A stretch of 17,815 bases of DNA from Opitutales bacterium. Its GTDB lineage: Bacteria; Verrucomicrobiota; Verrucomicrobiia; Opitutales; Opitutaceae. The translations under genes and the position numbers were made by a program. The DNA is taken from assembly GCA_021772595.1 (NCBI GenBank), contig JAJFLS010000238.1, positions 1 through 17,815 of the forward strand, written 5' to 3'. Below the pieces are notes generated by a model. It saw nothing but the letters and a program-made list of their open reading frames with translations, was not told where the DNA came from and did no database searches. Within the stretch, counting starts at the first letter, position 1; each line of letters opens with the position of its first letter. This document shows, piece after piece, positions 1-7,682 of the stretch.

Positions 1-234
1 ATCCTTAGGCATTTTCATATTATGGATTACGTGGGTTGATTTTTCCCCAATTTCGGCAAAATTGGATTTCGCACGCACACGCGATAAAAGTGCCTCCGCC
101 CGCGTCTCAACCCCCTTGAACGCGACAATGAGCCCTCGCGCGTGCGCGCGAAAAAAGCTCGACGAATCCATCCATGCGAACCATCCGCTAGGCGGTTTGC
201 CTATCGGTATACGATTCGATTGACTGTAGGATCC

Positions 235-1767
235 TCAACTGACTGGATCGGTAGCTGTCGGCTGAGCCTTGCGGATGGAAGCTTTTCGAGCGTACCAGGC
301 CATTACGCGAGCTCGCCATCCGAAGGCGAGGACCATCACTAAGACGTAAACGAGCCCAAAAACTCCAATTGACACAATTGCGGTTAACAGTTGCGACAAT
401 TGAGGCTGGACCAGCGACTTTATGGCCAGACCGGCAGCGATACCGGAAGCAGCGGAGAGCAAAGGCTGTGTCCAAGTACGAAACACGTCCATCATGCCTA
501 TTGGGGTTCCCTTGAGAGCGTAGCGAACTACCGGGATAAATAGAACGCACGAACTGATGGTATACGCCAACGCGACCCCCTCTGGACCGTAGGGCAATCC
601 AATCCAGAACGCCAGAACGTTGACTGGCGCCATCACTAAACCGACGTTGCGAAGGTAGTGGGTCCGATCTAGCACGATGAAGAGCCAAGTGATGGGCTGA
701 GAGGCGCTAAACAGAAACGCCGGCACTGAAAGCAAACGGAATATGTTAGCGGCATCCATCCACTGGTCGCCCAGCCATATCCGGACTAGATCGTCCGCAA
801 AAACGGTCGCGCAAACCACGATTGGAATGACTAACGCGGCGACCATCGAAGTCGCCTCCGTGAAAATCCGCTTTAACTTCTGAGGGTCCTTCGCGGCGCG
901 GGAGAGAATCGGAACGGCAACAGCGGTGATTGGAGCGCTGATCTGATTGATCGGCATCATGAGGAGGCTGTAGGCCCGCGAATACAGCCCGAGGGAAGCA
1001 GTTCCCCAATACCAGCCAATGAGCGCATTGTCGGCGTTGCGCGAAATGTAGTTCACCACATTGAACAGCACGACGTTGCCGCCAAAACGCAATGTGGAGA
1101 GAACGTCGCGACTCCATTTGGGGGCCGCAGGTTTCCACCTCAACATCAGCCAGACCAGAATCAGCGTGCTCGCGGCCGCGACGATTTCCATGAACGCGAG
1201 GGCCCAGTAACCGAAGTTGGCCATGGCTAACGAGATCGCGACGACGATCCCGGCAATCCTCGATATGATTTCGATAATCGCGATTTTCCCAAAACTCATT
1301 TGACGCTGCAGCAACGCCTTGTGCTGAACCGTGCAGCCACCAATTAAAAATGGGACAGATAGAGCGCACAGCAGCAGAGTCAAACGAGGTTCACCGAAGA
1401 CCATAGCTACGAGCGGCGATAGGCAGACCAGCAATAAGGCGATCACCAATCCGATCGAAACGTTAATCCAGAAAAGCAGCGATACTTCCTGGTGAGTGAT
1501 CGTCTCCTTCTGGATTGTCGCGTAAATCAGTCCGCCATCTCGCACGATTCCGACGAAGCCGGACACCACCATGGTCATTCCGATCAGGCCATAGTCCTCC
1601 GGAAGCAACAGTCGGGCCAAAACCGCCGTCGACACGAGTTGCAACAGGAAACGTACGCCCTGAGCAGCCACGGTAAACGATCCGCCACGCACCGCTTTCG
1701 TCTTAAGATCCTGCTCAAGGTGTTCCGTATGGAAAAGTTTGTCTGAACTCACGCTGGGAGACTCCAA
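235..1767 (-). CDS. wzx: Wzx-type polysaccharide flippase (WzxC-like, MOP superfamily)
   Basis: An integral inner-membrane protein expected to flip the undecaprenyl-linked repeat unit to the periplasmic face. The 510-residue product has a hydrophilic N-terminus, then the family-typical opening with an amphipathic segment (KAVRGGSFTVAAQGVRF, about residues 24-40) followed by LARLLLPEDYGLIGM, a hallmark of the Polysacc_synt/WzxC group. About a dozen or more hydrophobic segments follow to near residue 490, and the length is normal for the family. The start is uncertain. The longest frame opens with TTG at 1767; an in-frame GTG at 1750-1752 has GGAG nine bases upstream (1762-1765) and is a better-supported start, giving 505 residues. 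It is the last gene of the run, 67 bases after the GT2 gene. An LPS O-unit flippase is possible, but the neighbours make it part of a Wzx/Wzy EPS locus. The flippase class is firm, the substrate unknown. Confidence 0.93.
   Translation of the reverse strand: MESPSVSSDKLFHTEHLEQDLKTKAVRGGSFTVAAQGVRFLLQLVSTAVLARLLLPEDYGLIGMTMVVSGFVGIVRDGGLIYATIQKETITHQEVSLLFWINVSIGLVIALLLVCLSPLVAMVFGEPRLTLLLCALSVPFLIGGCTVQHKALLQRQMSFGKIAIIEIISRIAGIVVAISLAMANFGYWALAFMEIVAAASTLILVWLMLRWKPAAPKWSRDVLSTLRFGGNVVLFNVVNYISRNADNALIGWYWGTASLGLYSRAYSLLMMPINQISAPITAVAVPILSRAAKDPQKLKRIFTEATSMVAALVIPIVVCATVFADDLVRIWLGDQWMDAANIFRLLSVPAFLFSASQPITWLFIVLDRTHYLRNVGLVMAPVNVLAFWIGLPYGPEGVALAYTISSCVLFIPVVRYALKGTPIGMMDVFRTWTQPLLSAASGIAAGLAIKSLVQPQLSQLLTAIVSIGVFGLVYVLVMVLAFGWRARVMAWYARKASIRKAQPTATDPVS
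1750..1765 (-). promoter_or_regulatory. Shine-Dalgarno GGAG and GTG start for the flippase
   Basis: On the minus strand GGAG (1765-1762) sits nine bases before GTG (1752-1750), which opens the reading frame five codons inside the longest frame. It is the only well-placed Shine-Dalgarno-like site I find before any gene here, and it argues for the GTG over the TTG at 1767. Confidence 0.4.
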
Positions 1768-1834
1768 TTCGACCAGCGATGGCCATAGACTTTCCGGTAT
1801 CGAGCAATCCCTCTATCCGATCTGAAATTCTGTA

Positions 1835-2791
1835 TCACGAGTGCAATTGACGAATGGTCCGATGCCTACCATGCGCGATCTGCCGCATCTGATAAACAAG
1901 ATCGCGCGCCAAGGAGCGTCGCCGCGAACAAGCCCATCTGAGAACATATAGCGAACATCGAAAGCGGTCCCAAACGGAAATCGGTGAATTCGCCACGCAT
2001 CGTATCAGCTCACGCAGACTTCTCCACCAAGGGAAGACCATTCGATTCCGCCATTTCGGATCGAACCAAACGCTGTAGGCGACGAAATCTGCTTTCTTCT
2101 TCTCTTTCTTGTTTTCGAGCAGCGACATAGATTGCTCTTCGTGCCGCCTCGGGAAAAACAGAAACTCGTCGAGCTGAATGAATCGGCCGCGAAGGCCAAG
2201 CCAGCAAAGAAAGATCTCATCCCCACGCGCGTACAAACCGATCAGAGGGGTCGCCTTGAGATCGGAGAGACGCATCAAACCGAAAACCTGATAGCAAATG
2301 TGAGACTTTATCAGATTCTTGAAACGCACGACGGGATCTTTTTGATTGGTCGGTTCATAGTCCGAGTACGAATCGACCAAGTTGGAATCCTCGTCGATAA
2401 CTCGGGCATTAGGGTAAACGAGCACCGCGTCCAACTCGCGGTCGAGTTGCTTGACGCTGAGCTCGAGAAAGTCCCGATGGCAGATGTCGTCGTGTGCCGC
2501 CCACTTGAAAAACTCTCCTCGAGCGAACGTCACGACAAGATTGAAGTTCGGCCCCGCGCCAATGTTGGTCTTGTTGCGATGATACCTTATTCGTCTGTCG
2601 TTCGCCGCGAATTCCCGACAAATTTTCTGCGTGTCGTCCGTCGAGGCATTGTCGCAGATGATGAGCTCGAAGTCCTTGAAGGTTTGATCGAGGATGGACT
2701 GGATGGCCTCGGCGATGTAGCGGGACCCATTGTAGACTGGCAGGCCGATGCTGACGCGCGGACGTGCCCTAGTTCGTTGCGAAAATTTCAT
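1835..2791 (-). CDS. GT2 family glycosyltransferase (GT-A fold)
   Basis: A cytoplasmic, membrane-associated glycosyltransferase predicted to add one sugar of the repeat unit. The 318-residue product begins with the classic GT2 nucleotide-binding strand RVSIGLPVYNG (residues 12-22), then FELIICDNASTDDT (41-54) and an acidic metal/nucleotide-binding triad AAHDD (98-102) in place of the usual DxD. The C-terminal region has a Trp/Arg-rich stretch but no clear membrane span. The frame is open upstream to a TTG at 2842, but those 17 residues lack family character. The ATG at 2791 puts the first beta-strand at a normal distance and leaves a 62-base gap after the preceding GT2 gene. No Shine-Dalgarno sequence is close to that ATG. 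The family is certain; donor and acceptor cannot be read from the sequence. Confidence 0.88.
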   Translation of the reverse strand: MKFSQRTRARPRVSIGLPVYNGSRYIAEAIQSILDQTFKDFELIICDNASTDDTQKICREFAANDRRIRYHRNKTNIGAGPNFNLVVTFARGEFFKWAAHDDICHRDFLELSVKQLDRELDAVLVYPNARVIDEDSNLVDSYSDYEPTNQKDPVVRFKNLIKSHICYQVFGLMRLSDLKATPLIGLYARGDEIFLCWLGLRGRFIQLDEFLFFPRRHEEQSMSLLENKKEKKKADFVAYSVWFDPKWRNRMVFPWWRSLRELIRCVANSPISVWDRFRCSLYVLRWACSRRRSLARDLVYQMRQIAHGRHRTIRQLHS

Positions 2792-2853
2792 ACTATTGAG
2801 TAGTTGAGTTCCACCAGCTCTGCACACAGTTGAAGCTGGCAATTCTATTATAG

Positions 2854-3813
2854 TCAGATTGGAACCGTTGTCGACTCAGCGGCCGTTTTAGCTGCCGGCT
2901 TCGCGCTCAGCGCAAGCCTCATTCCTTCAAGCTTCCCGCGGAGCCAATGCATCTTGTACCGGCAATGGTAGAGCGTGCGGTGACGCAGCCATCTGCTCGC
3001 AGCGAACGTGACCAATTGGTATCCCGCGAGCTTCGCCCGACAGCCAAGCTGCTGCTTCCAACGAGTCGTCCATTTCGCCTCGGCAAAGGCGATTCCCTTT
3101 CCGACCCCGTCCTTCTTCTTATACTCCAAGACCCATTCCGCGGAGCAGCGTTCTCGGGGAACGTAGTGCCAAACAACCGCATCAGGCACGAAGTAGCCTT
3201 TGACGCCGCTTTCCAGCAATCTTTCCTGCACATTTATTTCGTCGGAATTGGCGGCCGTTCCGGGACCGCAACGCTCGTCGTAACCTCCGACCGAGCGAAG
3301 ATCATTAGCGAAAGCCGCCCAGTTGAATCCAAGCGCGCCGGACTTCTTGAGTTCGCAGAATTCGCTGGCGGGAGCCCACCCTTTGGCCGCGGCAGGCAGA
3401 AACGAATCCAGCCAGTCCTCAGGCGCGTCCACACGGTCCACGCGGCAGCGTCCACCGAAAAATATTCCTCCAGTTCGCCCGTCAAGCGCTTCGGCATAAG
3501 CCGTCAAGGTTTCCGGATGAATGCGGACGTCGTCATCGAAATAGATGATGAACTCGTCATCCAGTTCCGCGAGAGCCCGGTTTAGAGCGCCGCACTTTCT
3601 GGCGTTCGGAAAAAAGTGATACTCGATTGGGAGCCCTTCTTGAAAATCGTCGACCAAGTCTCTGGCGGTGGGTGTGGGGCCGTTCTCCGCCACGATCACC
3701 CGTCGGAGGTTTGGTGGCGCGACGCATTCGGCTAACGAAACTAAGGTGCGTTCCAGTAGCTTCGTGGGATTGCAAGTCGCAATCACTATGGCAATTTTCG
3801 GATTATCACTCAT
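2854..3813 (-). CDS. GT2 family glycosyltransferase (GT-A fold, WcaA/rhamnosyltransferase-like)
   Basis: A 319-residue glycosyltransferase, probably acting on the lipid-linked repeat unit at the cytoplasmic face. The opening strand KIAIVIATCNPTKLLERTL (6-24), VIVAENGP (39-46) and YFDDDVRIHP (91-100, containing the DxD metal site) define GT2. A later segment with GGYDERCGPG and the acidic DEINVQERLL fits the acceptor-side motif usual in this family (…G..DE….ED.E...R). The C-terminus is basic, suggesting peripheral membrane contact. It starts with ATG at 3813. A 68-codon GTG-started frame ends exactly over this start (ATGA overlap), which may be chance. It is followed after 62 bases by the second GT2 gene. 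The family call is firm; the sugar is unknown. Confidence 0.9.
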   Translation of the reverse strand: MSDNPKIAIVIATCNPTKLLERTLVSLAECVAPPNLRRVIVAENGPTPTARDLVDDFQEGLPIEYHFFPNARKCGALNRALAELDDEFIIYFDDDVRIHPETLTAYAEALDGRTGGIFFGGRCRVDRVDAPEDWLDSFLPAAAKGWAPASEFCELKKSGALGFNWAAFANDLRSVGGYDERCGPGTAANSDEINVQERLLESGVKGYFVPDAVVWHYVPRERCSAEWVLEYKKKDGVGKGIAFAEAKWTTRWKQQLGCRAKLAGYQLVTFAASRWLRHRTLYHCRYKMHWLRGKLEGMRLALSAKPAAKTAAESTTVPI

Positions 3814-3981
3814 TTCGTGGATTGGGTTGATTCTATGGATTCGTCGAGACCCGAGACAGTAGCGAATCGGTCGGTCCCGGTTATTGAGAGACTCCCATGG
3901 CTTGCTGGGAGGCTTTTTCGGGGAAACTGGAATTCCATACCCACGTAACGGGCTACTCTAGTGAAGCCACGCATCGATTCA

Positions 3982-3998
3982 AAACCGGCGGTCGGTTT
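3982..3998 (-). terminator. Weak stem-loop after the beta-helix gene
   Basis: AAACCG (3982-3987) pairs perfectly with CGGTTT (3993-3998) around a five-base loop. Read on the minus strand it lies 34 bases past the stop of the beta-helix gene and its last arm runs into TTTT. The stem is only six pairs and the T-run is part of it, so termination would be partial at best. Confidence 0.25.
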
Positions 3999-4032
3999 AA
4001 ACCGCTGTCCCGTCACAGCCTGGCGATCGAGC

Positions 4033-6456
4033 TTATTGCTGCAGATCCAAGGGACCGGGAGAATTCGGAGCTGCTCCAGAATTGACCTGGGTCAAAGTAA
4101 TGTCGCGCAGTTGGGTATCGGCCTCACGGCCCTGGATCACCAAATAGTGCACTCCCTCAGACAGCATCCATGTCGCGGGCGAGAACTCCGGATTGTCGAA
4201 TGTTCCATTTAATCCGCGATGCGTAACCGACCGAGATTCGAAGCCGCTCGTCAAGGGAAGTATGTCCCAAACTTCCCGGTCAGCCGAAGGATGCGAGTCG
4301 ATCGCAACGAAAAACGAATTGCTCCCCGCGATGGGCGAGTTGACGCTCGTATCAATTTGGTAAATACCCGCCGAGCCAATATTGATCGCGTAGATCGCAG
4401 TGCCTTGGTCGCGGGTGTCGGTCGAGATGAAGCCAGCCCCAACATTCATGGCGCCAAGGAGCGTTCCAGTGTCCACATCGAAGCTTTGCGAAGGCTGCAA
4501 GAGCATTGCGATTCCAACGATGGGTATCTGCACCGTATCTCCGTCTACCAAACTGAGGGTGGCGGTGTGTTTCGCGGCGACAGTTGGCGCATAGCGGAGC
4601 GTTACATCATGCGTCGCTCCGACGGCCAAAGCGCTGAACGACGCTCCCGTTACGATAGCGTAGTCCAGGCTATCCACAGAAACGCTTCCGCTCTGCGGGT
4701 TTTCGGAATTGTTGGTGAACGACACAACGACATCGGTGGCACTGTTGGTCACTTGATAGCCAAAGTCGATCGAGGAGTCGCTAATCAGCCATTTCGGTCC
4801 GATCGAATTACCTAGCCGCTGGGCCAATTGGGCGTCAAACAGAGATGCTGGCATCGTCCCTAATGTCGGCGTGTCTAGTGAGCCCGGAAAATCGAAGCCC
4901 CCTTTCTCGCTACGCCAATCGCCCACGCAATCAATCTCGTAATTCATGCCCGTAGGCGGTTTTTGAACAACTCCAGATCCCGGCGACTCTATTATGCATT
5001 TGTAGGCCACAGCCGTCACCGACGCCCATCCGTGGCTAGGGCCATTGTCGTGGTGGTTTCCAAGCCAGAACATATCATTATGTAAATCCTCTCCTCCCAC
5101 TCCGAGTTCGGGTGAGCCAACGTTGCGAAATAAACAACCATCGAACAAAGACCCCGTAGCCCAACGTTGGTGTCCGAACTCGCTCGGTCCGTAGAGGTCT
5201 TCAGCAATGCCGTTCACAACCACGTTGCCCGAGTCCATACCGTACCCATTGCCGATAAATACATGGCGGCCTCTGCGACCATAGCAATCGCGGTATAGAA
5301 TTAGCTGCCCCCCGTGCGTATTATAATTGTACCGGCGTGAGGCGATGATGGGACTATGCGGATCAATCGACTCGCAATTCAAATACGTAATTCGACTGCT
5401 TTCGACAACCGCGAATCCTGCCTCGCGGAAATTTTTAACTCGGACATTTCGCAACCAGCTATTTTCAGTATGAAAAAAGCGCATACCATGATGCGAACGG
5501 TCTTGCAGCGTGTTCGTGTTAAGATCCATGTCTAGCGTGAAGTCCTCCAGACCAACTAACTGCGTCGTCGTCTTTGTGTATTCATAAACAAAACACTGCG
5601 TGGTCGCTTTCACGAGCGAATACATGATTGGAGCATCAACAGTAATCGTGTTCCCTGAAACGCTAGTAACATACCGATAGTAACGAACAGCAACCGTATC
5701 GGCTTCCCAAGGTGGGTCGTCTGCAACTCCTCCTCCGTCAACCGCCGTAACCCATGCCGCCGTACCTGGGTGCTCGATTATGATGGGGTCGCCGATTTCC
5801 AGCGTATGTCCGGCCTCCACGTCGAAGCTGGTATCGCCCACATCGACCACAGCCGTCTCGATATTCCACTGCGTCCCATCTCTCCCGCTAGTCCAAAGGG
5901 TGGAAGGCGCCGCGGTCGTGCTGGGGCCTCCTACGTGCAATCCACGGTTCACATAGTTTTCCGTGAACTGCAGAATAGTCTCATCCATCCCCGCCCCACG
6001 GATCACTACTCCACTGGTATTGACCGTAAGCATGTCGGAAAAATTCCATGTGCCAGCGCTCAAGACTACCGCCCCTCGATAGCCGTGCCCGTTAGGGGAC
6101 AGTGCCGAGACCGTGTTTATGGCGTTCTGAATGCGAGTCGTTTCATCGCCGGTGGGATTAGTAAGCGAAATCTGCGTGCCGTACTCCACCCCGTGCGTGG
6201 GCAGTTCCTCATCGCTACCCATATAACCTGCATGCGAAAAATCCGGAATCTTGTAACCATTTGAATCGGAAGGAAATGAAAGGAAACCGCCCGATTCTTC
6301 GATGTAGTTCGTCTGCGCGTGCCCGACCAAAAGAGCAGACAGCGCCAGAGAAGATACTACGGCAGCTCGGTACCACAGGAATGAATGTAGTTTGCGACTT
6401 GAATCCCTGCTAGGATTGGAACGTATTGACCGACGATTATAAAGCACCTTTAACAT
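4033..6456 (-). CDS. Secreted parallel beta-helix protein with choice-of-anchor-D (ASH) domain; candidate polysaccharide lyase or binding protein
   Basis: An 807-residue exported protein. Residues 1-30 are basic, 31-44 form a hydrophobic core and a cleavage site is likely near GHA-Q (47/48), giving a long n-region signal peptide. Residues ~100-530 read as a right-handed parallel beta-helix of the pectate-lyase-superfamily type: DETTRIQNAINTVSA (104-118) is the usual cap before the first coil, and GVVIRGAGMDETILQF follows. Conserved-looking polar clusters that could form an active site are RSHHGMRFFH (320-329), RRGRHVFIGNG (394-404), FGHQRWATGSLFDG (427-440) and the His-rich GNHHDNGPSHGW (466-477). 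Residues ~555-650 match a choice-of-anchor-D/ASH immunoglobulin-like domain (SSIDFGYQVTNS at its start). Residues ~655-792 form a second beta-sandwich resembling carbohydrate-binding domains. There is no PEP-CTERM or other sorting tail. In EPS clusters such proteins are often lyases, hydrolases or epimerases acting on the polymer. The exact activity is unknown. Confidence 0.85.
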   Translation of the reverse strand: MLKVLYNRRSIRSNPSRDSSRKLHSFLWYRAAVVSSLALSALLVGHAQTNYIEESGGFLSFPSDSNGYKIPDFSHAGYMGSDEELPTHGVEYGTQISLTNPTGDETTRIQNAINTVSALSPNGHGYRGAVVLSAGTWNFSDMLTVNTSGVVIRGAGMDETILQFTENYVNRGLHVGGPSTTAAPSTLWTSGRDGTQWNIETAVVDVGDTSFDVEAGHTLEIGDPIIIEHPGTAAWVTAVDGGGVADDPPWEADTVAVRYYRYVTSVSGNTITVDAPIMYSLVKATTQCFVYEYTKTTTQLVGLEDFTLDMDLNTNTLQDRSHHGMRFFHTENSWLRNVRVKNFREAGFAVVESSRITYLNCESIDPHSPIIASRRYNYNTHGGQLILYRDCYGRRGRHVFIGNGYGMDSGNVVVNGIAEDLYGPSEFGHQRWATGSLFDGCLFRNVGSPELGVGGEDLHNDMFWLGNHHDNGPSHGWASVTAVAYKCIIESPGSGVVQKPPTGMNYEIDCVGDWRSEKGGFDFPGSLDTPTLGTMPASLFDAQLAQRLGNSIGPKWLISDSSIDFGYQVTNSATDVVVSFTNNSENPQSGSVSVDSLDYAIVTGASFSALAVGATHDVTLRYAPTVAAKHTATLSLVDGDTVQIPIVGIAMLLQPSQSFDVDTGTLLGAMNVGAGFISTDTRDQGTAIYAINIGSAGIYQIDTSVNSPIAGSNSFFVAIDSHPSADREVWDILPLTSGFESRSVTHRGLNGTFDNPEFSPATWMLSEGVHYLVIQGREADTQLRDITLTQVNSGAAPNSPGPLDLQQ

Positions 6457-6555
6457 TGACCTGATTCAGTTGTCCGAAATCGGAAACTTGGTCCAGAAAT
6501 TAAGTGCTCGTACCGACAGAAGCATCCAGTTGACCACTAATTTACGCTCACCTCT

Positions 6556-6571
6556 GTAGTAATCACTACAC
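6556..6571. other. Small perfect stem-loop in the methyltransferase/beta-helix gap
   Basis: TGTAGT and ACTACA pair perfectly around the loop AATC, in the 275-base gap between the FkbM gene and the beta-helix gene. No T-run follows on either strand, so it is not a standard terminator; a symmetric protein-binding site or chance are both possible. Confidence 0.25.
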
Positions 6572-6731
6572 GGCGAGTATTTCTCCGGATCCATCAATAT
6601 CGATAACCCTACTCCACAAGCGTTGATTAATCCTAGAAGCCTAGAGGGCTATGCAAGAGGCATGTGAGTGACTACTCGATAATCCGCGGGAGGACTTCTC
6701 ATTGACCGCTGCGCGAACATTTAATCAGAAA

Positions 6732-7622
6732 TCAGGCAATCCTGAAATCACCATTATCAATCTTAATACGACGGTCGTTCTTCGGAGCGAAAAGCACGTC
6801 GAAAACACCTCGATTCACGGCGTCGGATAAATGAAAAGGCTTAAACCGTCCGGCTCCCTTTGGAAGAAATGCGTCGTAATTGAATTCGTCCATTATTTTC
6901 GCCGCCGAAACGCAGGTATTAGGAGCCCGCGGCGACAGGCCGCCGCGCACTTCGCACCAAATTAGCGGTCTGCCTATTTCAAGGAAATCCGAGAGGCCGC
7001 TGAGAACGCGGCATTCGACGCCTTCCACATCGATCTTGACCAGTCCGAGGTTTTCGGGGTTCGGAACACTGCAAGCGAGGAAGCTCCCAGATCGCCGCAC
7101 CGAGACAACAGTCCCCTGCCCTTCTTGTTGGGGATTGCCGATAAGAGAACTCGTCGCCCCAGTTTCGCTGTCAGAAAAAAGCATTTCGCCATCGCTATCC
7201 GCAAGAGCTACCGGGAACGCCTCTCCTAGGTTAGGATTCCTCTGGAGGAAGGCGAACGCATCTCGTTCCGGCTCAATCATGGTGCATTCGAACCCGCATT
7301 TCTTGGCCCATATGCTGTAGAAACCCATATGTGAGCCAATGTCGACGAATCCCTTGCTCTCGTACTTTGACAATTGCTCGATCAGGCAGCCAAGCGGTGA
7401 GCGAGCGTACTTCCCAAGAATGTTTTTCCCACAGAACGCAATCAGTCGTTCGTTGGGAAACGTGGAGTCGATGCTCAAGCGCAACCCGCCTAAGCTGACC
7501 TGGAGACAACCGCTTTGAGGGAGAAAACGGTCCACCAATGGAAGAACATACCGTTGGCCAGATCGAAATCCGGCGGGGACGAAACCCAAAAAGGAAGGGA
7601 TTTTATAATCTGTAACCATCAT
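6732..7622 (-). CDS. FkbM family SAM-dependent methyltransferase
   Basis: Predicted to transfer a methyl group from S-adenosylmethionine to a hydroxyl of a sugar in the nascent polysaccharide. The 296-residue product shows the SAM motif I FVDIGSHMGFYS (92-103), the acidic ribose-binding strand end MIEPERDAF (115-123), and the FkbM signature LVKIDVEGVE (194-203) followed by WCEVRG (about 222-227). About 85 residues precede the Rossmann core, a common layout in polysaccharide-cluster FkbM proteins. Two ATG codons are adjacent (7622 and 7619); neither has a Shine-Dalgarno sequence. It follows the epimerase gene with a 60-base gap and is separated from the beta-helix gene by 275 bases. Methylation may mask a hydroxyl or cap the chain. 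The family is firm, the acceptor is not known. Confidence 0.9.
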   Translation of the reverse strand: MMVTDYKIPSFLGFVPAGFRSGQRYVLPLVDRFLPQSGCLQVSLGGLRLSIDSTFPNERLIAFCGKNILGKYARSPLGCLIEQLSKYESKGFVDIGSHMGFYSIWAKKCGFECTMIEPERDAFAFLQRNPNLGEAFPVALADSDGEMLFSDSETGATSSLIGNPQQEGQGTVVSVRRSGSFLACSVPNPENLGLVKIDVEGVECRVLSGLSDFLEIGRPLIWCEVRGGLSPRAPNTCVSAAKIMDEFNYDAFLPKGAGRFKPFHLSDAVNRGVFDVLFAPKNDRRIKIDNGDFRIA

Positions 7623-7682
7623 TTCATTCAGTGTTTTCGTTTTCTAACTGATGCTCAAACATGCCGACCCGAGCAATTTTCT

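Noticed and set aside
47..65. Seven-base inverted repeat (CCAATTT / AAATTGG) near the left edge
   Set aside because: In the minus direction it is followed by A-rich, not T-rich, sequence and it lies about 170 bases past the flippase stop, so a terminator call is not supported.
136..151. Perfect G/C-rich inverted repeat (TCGCGCG-TG-CGCGCGA) next to six A residues, downstream of the flippase gene
   Set aside because: On the minus strand the T-run comes before the stem, the wrong order for an intrinsic terminator of the flippase, and the two-base loop is too small as drawn. It may be only alternating purine-pyrimidine sequence.
1..234. Possible gene or locus boundary element at the left edge
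   Set aside because: No frame, tRNA, repeat or attachment-like site could be supported here; the only plus-strand frame overlaps the flippase 3' end as a shadow.
746..1369. 207-codon minus-strand frame within the flippase gene
   Set aside because: It is another frame of the same strand inside an unmistakable flippase; the product is rich in Arg/His/Cys and has no domain pattern.
2132..2803. Long plus-strand open frame (223 codons) opposite the GT2 gene
   Set aside because: It is antisense to a gene with clear GT2 motifs; its translation has no domain character, so it is a shadow of the real gene.
5770..6264. 164-codon plus-strand frame opposite the beta-helix gene
   Set aside because: It lies entirely antisense to the beta-helix coding region and its translation shows no recognisable features.
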